DNA from: Symsagittifera roscoffensis
Lineage: Eukaryota; Xenacoelomorpha; Acoela; Convolutidae
Length of the DNA: 22,006 nucleotides
Reading direction: 5' to 3'
Assembly: GCF_963678635.1 (NCBI RefSeq)
Contig: NW_026971658.1
Coordinates: forward strand, 1-22,006
Position numbers and translations under genes: made by a program. Within the stretch, counting starts at the first letter, position 1; each line of letters begins with the position of its first letter. Positions 1 to 11,080 of this stretch are shown piece by piece. The notes under the pieces are model-generated. The model did no database searches and was not told where the DNA came from. It saw only the letters and a program-made list of their open reading frames with translations.

Positions 1-1367
1 TATTTATAAAGTATTTTAAAGTTTCATATTTGTTTTGATTTAATAAATTGTTTTCAGCAAAATTTTTTGGTGAAAGCTAAAAAGGGAAACGGTGGGAAAC
101 ACGTGTAAAAGTGATGAGAGAATTTTTGAAATTTTAGAGGTTAGATTTGTAACTTCATTTTACTGAAGGTCGGGTTCCGAAAAAAATCTATTGGGGAAAT
201 TAGTTTTTTTGGTTGTTGCTGAGTGCGTTACATTTTTGCGAGCATTCGAATGAAACTTTTAAAACGTATAAGTGGCCAAGGGAGTTCGAGTGTTCTAGTG
301 ATTTTAACTTCTTTCTTCAGTCGTTTCTTCAATGTGTGATTAAGTTTAGTGTTATGAATATACTCTGAAGGGTGGATTTCAACAGGTTGGATATGCTCAT
401 GCGGGATGATAATGAAGCGAGAGTCTTCTAAAGGTAAATTATTCGTGAGCCGACAAAGTATATACATTTGGCTGACGTGATCATATTTTTTGAGGGTGCT
501 GTAAATGTAAGTTGATTTATTAAAATATGTGAAGATAAGAAAATAGTGTGAGGTCTATTTGGAGTTAATGAAAATTTAGCGATGATGCGGATTTTGGGAT
601 GGGGAATTATGGCGAAATGGATGTAGCATAAATCGGTATGACGTATGTCTGTAGGCTTGGTTTTCAGCATGACTTGATGCGAGAACTAAATGACGCACTA
701 TTCAGGAATGAAGAAGTTAAAAATTAGTTGGAAGAGATCAAAATTGCTAAATTTTGATTCGAAATTTGGTGTTCTGAAGTGCATGTTCAATAATATGATC
801 AAATTTTTTATCAGTATTATTTAAAATAAATATGTAGTTAATTTTAATGAAGAAATTTTTGGTTAGCTGGGAACTAACTGCTTAATCTGTATCATTTTTT
901 GAATCCTCCATGTAACGGATGACTGTGCGGTCATAGTGCGTGATAGAAAAATGTTCAATGTTAGTAAACTTATTAAGGTGTAGTGCTGGGGTGAGTTGGT
1001 GAATGGTAAGGCTACAAAATTCAAAGTCATCGGTGGTTCTTCTTAATGGAACTTTTAGAGGGTGAGTTAAATTATAAAAGGATATCCAGGAGAGTGGGGA
1101 GAGTCGTCGACATATGTGTTACGTTGGAACTGGGCTTCTGTTTTGTCATAACTCAATTGAAGGAAGAATGGAAAACTTTTGTCTAAAAAGTGTGGTATAT
1201 TAGTATGTTGAGGATGGTTACTTCGAATCAGACGTGATGATGCTGGGCTGTTTAGTAAAACCTTGGCGAGTTAGTGGAGTGTTTTCATTTCATGAGGATT
1301 CGTTGTGCGCGAGTGGGGGCGTTGCGGATGGATGATTAGGATGATTGTGAAGTTGAAGCGGAGTGGT

Positions 1368-1395
1368 TTAACTGATGGATAGAGTTAACTGATGG
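1368..1395. repeat. 17-bp tandem duplication
   Basis: The 11-mer TTAACTGATGG occurs at 1368 and again at 1385, so the repeat period is 17 bp. It is a short local duplication inside the G/T-rich region with no coding context. Confidence 0.55.
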
Positions 1396-2575
1396 TTAGT
1401 TTTGAGATTTTATTGATGGTTGTGTATGAAACTATCAAGATTATTCTCAAGTTGGTCATCAGTCATGGAGCTGATGGTGTCGGGGACTTGGAAAGAAAAA
1501 GGGGAAAGAATGGGGATATCGTCGGTGTGTGAAAAGCTGGACGTGGAGAGTTCTACAGGAGAGTAGGGGCAGTTATTGGGACAAAAGCTGGTTGTGAGAA
1601 ATTAGTAGGGCTTGTTTTATCAACGGCAGGGTTAATTGAAGTAGAGTGGGTGTCGAAAACAGTTTGAAAATGGATCTTCAGAGTGCTTGTGAGGTGAGTT
1701 AGATGAAAAGTCAGAAAAATTAGGGCTAAAAACTGGTGAGCACTGAGATGGATACGAGAGAGTGCTGTCGGTGAAGGTTGGAGTGTTAAGAAAGGGAACA
1801 AGTCAGTGATCCAATCTGGGAACTACTTTATACGATTAAGTGAACAAAAATTTAGGGTATTTTCTAGTTTTATTTCTTTTTCATATGTTCCATCAGTGTT
1901 TTGTTGCTGTTGTTTTATGTGTGAAACGAGATTTTGTTGCATGTCGTTATTTTGTTGTGTGCGTGATGCTAAAGAGAATGTAATCCTATGATTCTGTGGT
2001 AATATTTGAAATGATTATAGTTTGCTAAATTGTGCAAATGTGATGGTGTAGTGGGCATAGTAGTTGTGTTGTCTTTTGGGGTATCAAATGTGTGTTTTGT
2101 AGATAGTTTTTTGTTATCTTCGCTAATTTGTGCATCTAAGACAATTTTACTATTTGATGTGGAGAAAAACCCGAAAAAATCCTGCGAATAAGACGCTAGC
2201 TTGTATACATACTTGTGTGTGCTTTCTATAAATGTTATACATTACTTTAAGGAGTGAAAATAAAAATCCCATGAAATTGAAAATTTGTTTATAAAAAAGT
2301 GAGTTTTTCTGGGTTTTAATAGGGCCATCATAGAAGCGCCAGGAGTTGATTTTTTTTAAGTTGAAAAATTAAAAATATTTTTTGGTGAGATATCTTTTGG
2401 GCCGTATTTATCTCGGTTCAGTTAAATATAGTATTTGATTTCTTCAAAATACCCACTGTATTTTTGTTATTAGATATCGGAGAAACCAGCTGTTTCAGCG
2501 GGTTTTTGGAGATTTTGATCTAAGCATTGTGATTGAATGGTGTCCTTTTTGCATTGTGGTGCTTTTGAAATTGTG

Positions 2576-2594
2576 GTGTGTGTGTGTGTGTGTG
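2576..2594. repeat. (GT)n dinucleotide microsatellite
   Basis: An uninterrupted run of alternating G and T about 19 bp long. It fits the general G/T richness of the surrounding strand and has no sign of function. Confidence 0.85.
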
Positions 2595-3574
2595 ATGTTG
2601 TATATCTGATTTAGATTATATGCGTATGAAATGTAAAGCTAAATTAGAATTCCGAGCTTTTGAACGAATGTTTTCAGGTGAAAATTTCTTTAGAAGTGGC
2701 GTTCAGGTAGGGTAGGGTGTGGGAAGATTTATCTTCGTTTGGATTACATTGTTCCACATTGTGGCTGTATTCTAATCCACATGGGACCGCGGTAACCCAA
2801 AACTATGCTTTTTGTGATAGTGTATCTTTGTAAATTATTGTTAGTCTTTCGTAGCATATTTTGTCTTCCAATACATACAGTGATGAAATTTGTTTACTGC
2901 ATGTATAACACCAAAGGATGTTTCCTTCTTATTCAAAAATTGTTGAGCAGTTATCTGAAAGTAGCTTTCCTAAGTAAGGTATTTGTATTACAGCTACTGC
3001 TTTTGGTTGTAATAATCGTGTTTCTTCTAGTTCACATAAAGGATGTAGTGTTTCAAGTTAAGATATTGACAATTGTTAAAAATTGTACTAATAGTGTAAT
3101 CAAGTGTCAAATAAAATTGAAAGTCATCACGATTACGCCAAAGTAAGTGTTAGTCAATAGTAATTTTTCTTGTTGTCACTTACTGACACGATTTTCTGGT
3201 AGGAGTCTTCCTCCTGTGTTTTCATTGTTTTTGTATAAAGTATAAAGGATTTTTCAACCTCTCTGTTTTGATTTAGATGGGATATGGAAGTTATAAGTTT
3301 TTTTTGTTTTCATATTGAATCTTTTTTTTCTATTTGACCAGTAATTCTGAGAACTGAGGGGAAAAAAGTGGTTTCCGTTATTTACATGCTAATTTGGTTT
3401 CAGGATGTAATTGAAAACGTGTCAATTTGTGTTCTGTTCCTTGTGATGGTTTCTCATCTGGTCGTCTTCTATCAGGGTGTAATTGATTAAATGGTATAGA
3501 TTGTAGAAAAATTTTTTCGAGAAGTTTTATCATTCTTGCAAGAATTTTAAAAACATGAAAAGTGGTACAAACCT

Positions 3575-3660
3575 CTTCAGGAAACCAAACAATGGGGTCG
3601 CAATATATCTTCAGGAAACCAAACAATGGGGTCGCAAGATTGATGGGCTCGCAATATCCT
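3575..3660. repeat. 34-bp tandem duplication with a partial third unit
   Basis: The unit starting CTTCAGGAAACCAAACAATG occurs at 3575-3608 and 3609-3642, with a nearly identical 34-bp period. A shorter third piece, ATGGGCTCGCAATAT, starts at 3643 and matches the second half of the first unit. The near identity suggests a recent slippage or duplication event. Confidence 0.85.
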
Positions 3661-4559
3661 GGATCATTTTTTTGAGATAAGCGGCCTTCTCGATATAGTA
3701 TTGTGTCATCTTTTAAACCACGTGTTCACTGAACTTTTTCAAGTTGGATTTTCCAATCACAGAAAATTTTTTCTATTTTCCTGAGATTTCTGTGTTACCT
3801 TTGCAACTTGATGGTTCGTTTTTTTTCTATATGAGGTATCCAGTTTTTATCGTTAGTTAAGCGTCTGTGTGCACCGTGATAAGGAAAGTTTTCAATTAGT
3901 TTTATATGGCTTTGATGTTGTGCAAGTTGTGCTTGGTGTGCGGAGTCGAGAAAACTAAAAATTTTGAGCATTCTCCCTTGTGATTTTGATTTTAAACGGT
4001 TTAATTCGTTTTCACAGTCTTCAGGTTTAGAATGCAATAGTATTTCGAAACTGTTTTGGTAGTATGATCCATTATCGGGTCTGTTTTTGTTTCCATTTGA
4101 GACATGAGAACAATGTACTTTCTTTTCAGATATTTTTTATGCGACTTAATAGCCTGTGAATCGTAGCGCGGTATTTTGAACAAAACTTTGCAATTTACAT
4201 TATTTAATTAAACTGCTTGTGGTTCTGATTCACATTGTGTAACTTGATTTATTGAATACTTGTGTAGTGTTTTTTGTTGATGATCTTTGCAATCATAATG
4301 AGTTACGAGGAGATCTTGTGGTCCTCTTCGGGGAGAGGGATTGTTGTGAATTGTTTGTTCAGGGTTTATTGGGAGGTAAAGGGAAGTCATTGATACTTGT
4401 GCACAATAGACCTGAAAATGGGCTGTATAACGTTATATTGTCTTTTTGGTGTATCTATTGTATTTTTGAATTATCTCCAAATAGGAAGAGTCCGCGATAA
4501 TGTCCAAATAGAGGAGTTGGTTTTATAAACGATATCAAATCCAGGCGTAGGGGCTGACT

Positions 4560-4625
4560 TATTTTGTAAGCTTGATATTTGTCGCTTGATATCTGTCGTA
4601 TTTTGTAAATCTTGATATGTATAGC
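4560..4625. repeat. Nested tandem repeat, 39-bp period
   Basis: ATTTTGTAAG at 4561 recurs as ATTTTGTAAA at 4600, each followed by CTTGATAT-type sequence. Inside the first unit, CTTGATATTTGTCG and CTTGATATCTGTCG lie side by side with a 14-bp period. It is a small degenerate repeat in non-coding sequence. Confidence 0.6.
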
Positions 4626-5049
4626 TTAAATGATTGGAAAAATTTGTTGGAAACTTATTTAATAATGATATAGCTGATACTGAAGAGAAAGTGTTTCTGC
4701 GATCATAAAGATTTTGTTTATAGAGAAATTTTGATTGGTTCGTTAACAAAGATGGGTTCGCCATAGGTAAAGTTATAGTTCATCCAATGTGGGAGCCTAA
4801 ATGAAGAGATGTGGGTTAAATGGGTTTTCTCTAATTTTTTGAGAGGTGGGTATTGAACCTAAGTATTCCGATGAACTAATTGGTGTAATTTGTTGTGATA
4901 TTAAACCAACAGCTGGGGGGTGCTAAGTATTGTGTTGCTTAAAAGAGCTGGGGGTTGTTGTTGGTGATGAGGATATGTTGAATTGGAATCCTGGTTTTGC
5001 TAGGATTCTATTTCGTCGAAGGTGACTTATTTGTTGGTCGATTGTGGTA

Positions 5050-5513
5050 GTTGGGTTTTGATTTTGACTTTGGTGTCTTGTTCGATTTAGGCCTAGTTTT
5101 AATGATGGTTAGATTTATACTGGTTTGCACTGTGGTTCGCTCAGATGTGCAAAACGATGGGCTGGTGTTAATCTTTCTGACAATGGTGCATATCTTTCGA
5201 AGTTTCATGGGTTTTCTACAAACGATACGCGCATAGATGTTTGGGATTGGCTTGATTGACTTGTTGTTTATGTTGACTGCGGACTTTGGGATGGATTGAT
5301 AGGTGAGAAAATTTTATTGTGGTTTGGTCAGCAGTTTTGATTTTTTTGATATGGGTTTTGTCAAAAAAATGGTTTTTGAAAATGAAATTTGTTGGCAACT
5401 GTTTTCATCGTTTGGTTGAAAAAAGGCTAGAATTTTGGATATAAGGTAGCTGATTTTTGTTTTAAATTCCTGGATGATTGGGTTTTTCCTGGGTTTTTGA
5501 AAATTATTCAATT
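5050..5513 (+). repeat. Duplicated block A, copy 1 (inverted partner at 6015-6980)
   Basis: The reverse complement of about 6590-6980 aligns closely to about 5050-5400. Anchors such as GTTGGGTTTTGATTTTGA, AAAACGATGGGCTGGT and ATGGGTTTTCTACAAA are shared in order. A second stretch near 5435-5485 (GATATAAGGTAGCTGATTTT) matches the reverse complement of about 6060-6110. In two stretches of about 48 bp I count roughly 5 differences each, near 90 percent identity, with lower identity elsewhere. Small open frames in this block on both strands are not conserved in the partner, which argues against coding. Confidence 0.85.
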
Positions 5514-5518
5514 TTTTT

Positions 5519-6010
5519 GTTTTGATTCATTTGTTATATTGTTAATTGATAATTCTTCAAATTATTTTGTAAATTGACAAACATCTAAGTGCTTTAAGAT
5601 TTTAACTACTCTGTATGCTTTTTCTTGAATAGGATATAAGGTAGCATTGGTTTTGCTAAAGCTTAGTAATCCTAGAGGAAATGTGATTTTTTATGGAGAG
5701 CTGTTCTATATATGTAACTTGATTATGTCTGCATTTTTCTGCGTAACTTGTGGAGGAGATTGTTACTTTAAGTTATTTATGAATTGTTCTGAATTTAAGG
5801 TCAGACATGAAAACTGTTGTAGGTTTTGATCGTTTTCATATTGGTAAATATGATTGGTTGAAAAATCATTTGCAAACCAAGTTAGTGGTTTCAAATATTT
5901 TTGTTGTTGGTTATAAATATGATAGAATTTTGAAAATGATTGAGGGTGTTCTTAAAGTCTTTGAACAGAAGTCATAAAACTATTGTTCGTTCATGTGTTC
6001 TTATCTTTGT
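5519..6010 (+). repeat. Duplicated block B, copy 1 (direct partner at 6984-7475)
   Basis: This block starts with TGTTTTGATTC and is repeated in the same orientation from 6984. Shared anchors in order include GCTTTAAGATTTTA, TATGCTTTTTCTTGAATAGG, AGTAATCCTAGAGGAAA, GTGGAGGAGATTGTT and GATCGTTTTCATATTGGTAA, ending near ATGATAGAATTTTGAAAATG. Insertions, deletions and point changes break the open frame at 5647-5829 in the second copy, so it is unlikely to encode protein. It lies between block A and inverted block A, as the loop of an inverted repeat. Confidence 0.9.
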
Positions 6011-6014
6011 TTTT

Positions 6015-6980
6015 CAATTTTGTATTTCGAAAAACTGATTTTTTTTATAAACCCTAATCATCCCGTAACTTAAAGCAAGAATTAGCAACCTTATATACAA
6101 AATACCAGACTTTTTTCACCCAAACCTCTTCATACCCAACATCTTGTCAAACATCAATAAACATTTCGACCTCACTCGATATAACTTTGAAAAACTTTGA
6201 AAGACTTCAGGGAGCAAATCACTTTTCGAATGATCACTTTAAACTCAATTGTACAATTTCTTAAAACAATTTTTTTGTGAAATTCATATAAAATTTACCA
6301 AATTTCCTAAACTTTTGCAGTTGTTTTTACTAAACTGTTTTATACAATTGCAAAAATCAATTTCGTAGTTATTTGTATACAATTTGTAATTGTTCATTCA
6401 CTACTCCAAAGCTACTTTTCTTTTTCACAAACCATCGAAAACCTAACCAGGCACAATAAAAAATATCTTTTTCTCTAAATGATACGAAATCTACTTAACA
6501 AAAAATCCCTCCTGATACTTTTTGTCATTTTCCTAACGTAAATAGATACTATCATTCTGAGCTGTTTTAAAAGTCTTAAGAAAGCAATAATTGCATTTGT
6601 GCTAGCAATCTTGTTAATAACACTTTTTGATGAAAAATGTTACCAAGAATATTCATTTTAAAAAACCTATTGACAAAATTCTAAAACAAAAAAATCAAAA
6701 TTGATGACCAAACCATTATAAAATATTCTCACCTTCCAATCCATTCCAAAAATCCCAGCCAACATATGCAACAAGTCAATGAAGCCAAATCCAAACAACT
6801 ACGCACATATCATTTGTAGAAAACCCATAACATTTTGAAGAAAGACATGCACCATTGTTAGAAACATTATTACCAGCCCATCGTTTTGCACCCTCAGCGA
6901 ACCAAGATATAACAACTACTCATCTTTAATACAGACCTAACTCGAACAAGACACCAAAATCAAAATCAAAACCCAACATT
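6015..6980 (-). repeat. Duplicated block A, copy 2, inverted, with an extra segment
   Basis: This segment is the reverse complement of block A at 5050-5513. It is about twice as long because roughly 450 bp (about 6125-6590) has no counterpart in copy 1. Its base bias is opposite to its surroundings: I count 19 C and 3 G in 6721-6780. That is expected if a G/T-rich block was flipped after it had acquired the bias. Both junctions coincide with the edges of the two B blocks. No gene is seen. Confidence 0.85.
6125..6590. other. Segment unique to inverted block A (insertion, or deletion in copy 1)
   Basis: When block A copies are aligned, copy 1 passes from about 5405 to 5430 with no gap, while copy 2 holds about 450 extra bases. 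These are AT-rich and have no long open frame. I see no clear terminal inverted repeats or target-site duplication at the edges. It may be an insertion in copy 2 or a deletion in copy 1; the boundaries are approximate. Confidence 0.5.
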
Positions 6981-6983
6981 CAA

Positions 6984-7475
6984 TGTTTTGATTCTTTTGT
7001 TATATTAATAATTGATAGTTCTTCATTTAATTATTTAGATTGACAAAAGTCTAAATGCTTTAAGATTTTAGTTACTCTGTATGCTTTTTCTTGAATAGGA
7101 TATAATGTAGCATTGGTTTCGCAAAAGTTCAGTAATCCTAGAGGAAACGTGATTTTTTTTATTGAGAGCTGTTGTATATATGTAACTCGATTATGTCTGC
7201 ATTTTTCTTTGCGTAATTCGTGGAGGAGATTGTTTCTTTAAATTATTTATGAACTGGATTGAATTCAAGATCAGACATGTATAACTGTTGCGTGTTTTGA
7301 TCGTTTTCATATTGGTAATCTGATTTGTTGAAAATCATTTGCAAAGAATAGATATGATAGATATGATATGATGGTTATAGATTTGATAGATATGATAGAA
7401 TTTTGAAAATGATGGAGGTTGTTTTTGAAGTCTTTGAAAAAATGTTTAAAAATATAGTGCTTGTTCTTGCGTTGT
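6984..7475 (+). repeat. Duplicated block B, copy 2
   Basis: Direct copy of 5519-6010 (anchors are listed under copy 1). It differs by small indels and by an expansion of TATGATAGA-like units at 7348-7398, where copy 1 has only a single ATATGATAGAATT. Homology fades near 7470, where both copies have a TTGTTC-type sequence. Confidence 0.9.
7348..7398. repeat. TATGATAGA-like minisatellite
   Basis: Imperfect repeats of GATATGATA and GATAGATATGAT occur inside block B copy 2. Copy 1 lacks the expansion, so it arose by slippage after the duplication. Confidence 0.75.
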
Positions 7476-9560
7476 GTCGTTGTTAAAATCTTAATTGTTG
7501 GTATATATTTAGTAAAAAACGCTACATCAATTTTTTTGTGTTTAATGTCTGTGAATTATATTTTTGTTGGTATGAGAGATAATTGAGTTTATATTTAATT
7601 TGTTAAGCTGGTGTCTTGTGCGATAGCTAGTTTGCTTGAGGTTTTGGAAAGGGGAAGTCTGGGTTGTAAAGTATGGATTTTTTTCCCTCTATTAATAGTG
7701 ATAATCTATAAAGAACTCAATTTCAAGATCTGTTGCTTAAATTTTTTGTTTTGGGCTTTCTAAAAGAAATGGGATTGTCCAAAGTTTTTCTCTAGGTGGA
7801 GGTGTTTTTGTGACTTTTTTGATGTTTATTGTTCATGTTTGTTTGATTGTCAACAATATGTGGCACAAAATTTATTTTAGTTGTTTGATCAAGGCTATAT
7901 TCCTAAAAAATTGAGTTTGGCTACTCATTTTGAAAATATTCAGGGTTAATGGGAATTTCACAATCGTGTCTAGTTTTAAAATAATAATAACTAATTACGT
8001 TTTTTCTTGCTTGTGCAACTAAGTCTAAATTATGTTGAAAGTATTCTTTAATAAACCATGCTAAGATTCATTGTAGATCGACTCCAAATTTGTGGATTTT
8101 TTGTCAGTGATTTTGTCACAAATCGGGTCTGAAAATTGTGAAAAGAGAATAATTCCTCTACTTACTATTGAGTGTCCAGATGTTTATGGTGGAGAAACTT
8201 GAAATATTTCATTTGTATCTAATCTTGAAATATAACTATGAATGATGCGGAAAACATCTTTTGTGGAGATTGAACTCTTGCTCTTTGTGCGTTTTGATGT
8301 TGGACATTTTTTATAATTTCTGAAGCAACTTTCGAGAAATCTTATTCTTTATCGTCTGTATGTACTTGGTGTGTCGTTTGATTGATTGGATTTGGTGGTA
8401 AAATTTGAATAGAGAATATGCCACAGTGTCAGGTTATATTGTTTGTACCGCGTAGATAGTGATCTATTACTTGTCTTCTTATTTTTACTGGATTCTCGTT
8501 TTTGCATGAACTATTCCCTTTTCGAATCAAACCTACTATCAAGTTGCGGCAAAAATGGACTTGTCCTTTTGACGGGTCACTTGTTGGGTCGATGAAAAAT
8601 AGGAGGATAGAGTCATTGCCAAAACTTTTGAATTGAATCATTTTTTGTGTGGTAATACTGTTAATGTTTATTTTTCAATGTGTTTCATTAGTTAATTCCA
8701 GTTATATAATCTCACTAGTTTTCGAATAAAGGTTTTTTTATTCTGCATTTTCTTTTTATGGATGATGCTGTTGTAGCTTTGGATTCGGAAAAGTATCGTT
8801 GATTGTTAAGTGCTTTATGTTTGTTGTATAATAGGTCTCTGAGAGTTTCGAGTTTTTGAATTGTTGTTGAGTCAGGTTCCGAAACATCTTTTCGTTTTCT
8901 GAAAAATTTTTATTTTTTATTTTCTTTCTAATTAAAAGTTATGACTTTTTAATTACTTTTTTGATGTAATATAGCCTAGTTTTTGTTTGTGTGGCGTAAT
9001 AACGAGATCGTATTTTGAATCTTTAATTAAAATTAGGGTTTAAGTTAAGCAAGGATAGGGATTGAGAAAGTTTAAGTGAAAAATTAGTAATTTAAAACGG
9101 TTGAAGATCCAAGAAAAATCTTGATAATTTTAAATTTAAATGAGGTTATTTGATTTAATTTTTTGTTTGTAGGTCAGAAAAAGTCTTCTTAAAATTAACC
9201 ATATATGCTTTTCACTAACTAATTTTTTGTATTTTTTATTTATTCAATAGATTTTAAAGTTATAAGGATTTTACAAATTACTGCAAAATTTTAAGATGTG
9301 AGATAAATGGAAGTTTTGTAGTCGACTAGGTTTTTATGCATTGTAGTAAAGTGTATAATGGCTTTGTAAAAAATTTCACAGCTCTTCTTTTCGCAGTTCA
9401 TCTTAATGAGTTAAAATGTACTGCATGAATAGCTTTGTAGAAAAATAATCGTTGTAGTCAGCTTATTCGTTTCACGATGTAGAGGTTCGGTCTGTCGTCC
9501 TGTTTGTGACTTGATTTCAGCCTTTTGATTTCAGCTTTTTTATTGACTTAATTTGATTAG
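7476..9560. other. G/T-rich non-coding region, right part
   Basis: The bias resumes in its original direction (16 G to 6 C in 8341-8400). The longest frame of note is 70 codons on the minus strand (8641-8429). It has no recognisable motif and is what the A/C-rich strand produces by chance. No RNA gene or transposon end is seen. Confidence 0.6.
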
Positions 9561-11080
9561 ACTTATTGAGACCAGAAAATATGAGACTAAACAGGATGGT
9601 TTTTTGACCATGATCTGCACTCGAGGCGTATTGATCACTACGCCAAAAATCAATAGTTTTTGTTCAACTCTTAACGAGAAGTAGAGTACACGCTCGCTCT
9701 CATATGCGCGCACGGGAGAGATTTGCAATTTACATCGATAGATTACTCGGAAGTTTTATATTATGGCTTACATTCTTCTAGGAAGAGCTTTGTTTTTCTG
9801 TCAAGGAAGGGATTCCATCTGTAAAGCGAGATACATCTACTCCTTACCCTCAAATATCTTGACTGATCTTCAATCCATTAAATGATTCATGTTTTTTTAA
9901 TTGTTACTGACTTTGCTTACGAATTCGAGAATACTTTCTGAGATAATTACTCATCATTCTCTTAATGGACGTTAGTTTCTTTCCTTATGATTGTCAGAAT
10001 CGTCCAAACATATTTGCGCTCAGAATCCTTGAATTAAGTTCAGCTTGTGTTAATCAGAATAACAGCATATGGTCAACATGACGTCAAATTGAACCTTGTT
10101 GAGATTAGTTCATGCGGCGTCTTCAAAGGACTGGTTATTTCGAGAAATCACGACACATGCGCAACTTGACTAGACCTGGACCAGATTTGAGCGTTTCCTT
10201 ATGTCTCCTCGAATTGAACTGAACACAGGGCATTGAGCGTAATGGCCCAGAAACATATGCGAAGTTTCAATAGCTGCCTTGGTGTTTCCTTACAAAAATA
10301 TGAAAAGCTAAAAAAAATTAGGGTTCGTGAGTTTTTTTGGTTTTGACATTTTCATTGAGAAGATAAGAAGTAATCAAAACAAGGCTGCTCTTGTATCAGG
10401 TCGAGGCCGTGAATTTTTGATTGAATTTTATGGTCAATTAAAATTTTTCGAAAATGGGAACCAAAAAAGTCAAATTAGCAAAACTTAATGCGGCCAAATG
10501 TCCCTTTTTCGAATTTGTATGATGTATGAACTGTTTTATCTGACAGCCTTCATGAAACCGATAAAATATAAAGTTCCTATGACAATGAAATGTTAACTCC
10601 AGTATGCAACAGTCATAATTAGAAATTATAGCGTTGAGCACTACACGTATGTACATAGTCGGAAGCTTTCGGCATTAAGTGTCTCGCCATATTTCAACAC
10701 CGTTGTTTGTACTACAGTTTTGGCATCAAGTCAAAATAGACCGTAATATACTTGTTACTCATTGCCCAATGAGTCCAGATTAACATTTGTTGAGGTATTT
10801 TAACTCTTCCTTCAAATGCTTAAACACACCCTTTAAATCGTGATAAAACTTTTCTATTAAACGCCCCTTGAATAATAAAAAATATGTATTTTTTTTCGGT
10901 TTTTTGGGTTTTGATTGTCATACACCAATTTTGGGGCTGCAAGCTCATAGGTCGAAATATAAGTGTTTTCAGAAGGTTCATTTTGGTCTAAAAAATCAAA
11001 CCATTGCTCAAGCTCAGCTGAAACATTCTTCCGGAACTGCCCAAAAAGTGTTTTGTTTAAACAGAATTTTCAGAAGAATG
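9560..11080. other. Non-skewed AT-rich region, no gene recognised
   Basis: The G-over-C bias of the + strand disappears or reverses from about this point: 9841-9900 has 13 C and 4 G. Complexity is higher than in the left part. Open frames are short (up to 73 codons) and lack recognisable motifs. One small stem, GGCGTA paired with TACGCC, lies near 9625-9645 but is not part of a tRNA-like fold that I can support. Confidence 0.5.

Larger units (their letters stand above)
3378..4764 (-). pseudogene. Possible decayed coding region, unrecognised
   Basis: Reading the minus strand from 4764 to 3378, five short open frames follow or overlap one another in different frames: 4764-4471 (97 aa), 4390-4208 (60 aa), 4183-4001 (60 aa), 4037-3795 (80 aa) and 3626-3378 (82 aa). 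Several are polar and protein-like in composition, rich in N, Q, H, K, S and T with few hydrophobic runs. The first contains NKSAPTPGFDIV, which faintly resembles the N-K-x-P-G-x-D motif before non-LTR reverse transcriptase domains. No YxDD box, zinc knuckle or other catalytic motif follows. The minus strand here is A/C-rich, which by itself lowers stop frequency and gives such composition. A frameshifted retroelement relic is one reading; chance is the other. I do not recognise a family. Confidence 0.2.
1..5049. other. G/T-rich non-coding region, left part
   Basis: No gene is recognised here. The + strand is strongly enriched in G over C: I count 21 G to 6 C in 601-660 and 22 G to 3 C in 4921-4980. 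Open frames on either strand stay below about 115 codons. The longest on the + strand (2805-3146) is hydrophobic mainly because the strand is T-rich. Stops are depleted on the A/C-rich minus strand, so its short frames are weak evidence of coding. Small tandem repeats inside are listed separately. Confidence 0.6.

Noticed and set aside
2805-3146. 113-codon + strand ORF, hydrophobic
   Set aside because: The strand is T-rich, which gives Phe/Leu/Val-rich frames by chance. There is no conserved motif and no supporting context.
1-9560. Nuclear copy of a G/T-rich mitochondrial genome
   Set aside because: No frame of useful length resembling a mitochondrial protein is seen, nor mitochondrial rRNA or tRNA clusters.
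9625-9645. Short stem GGCGTA / TACGCC
   Set aside because: Six base pairs alone, no repeat partner and no context; too common to report as a feature.
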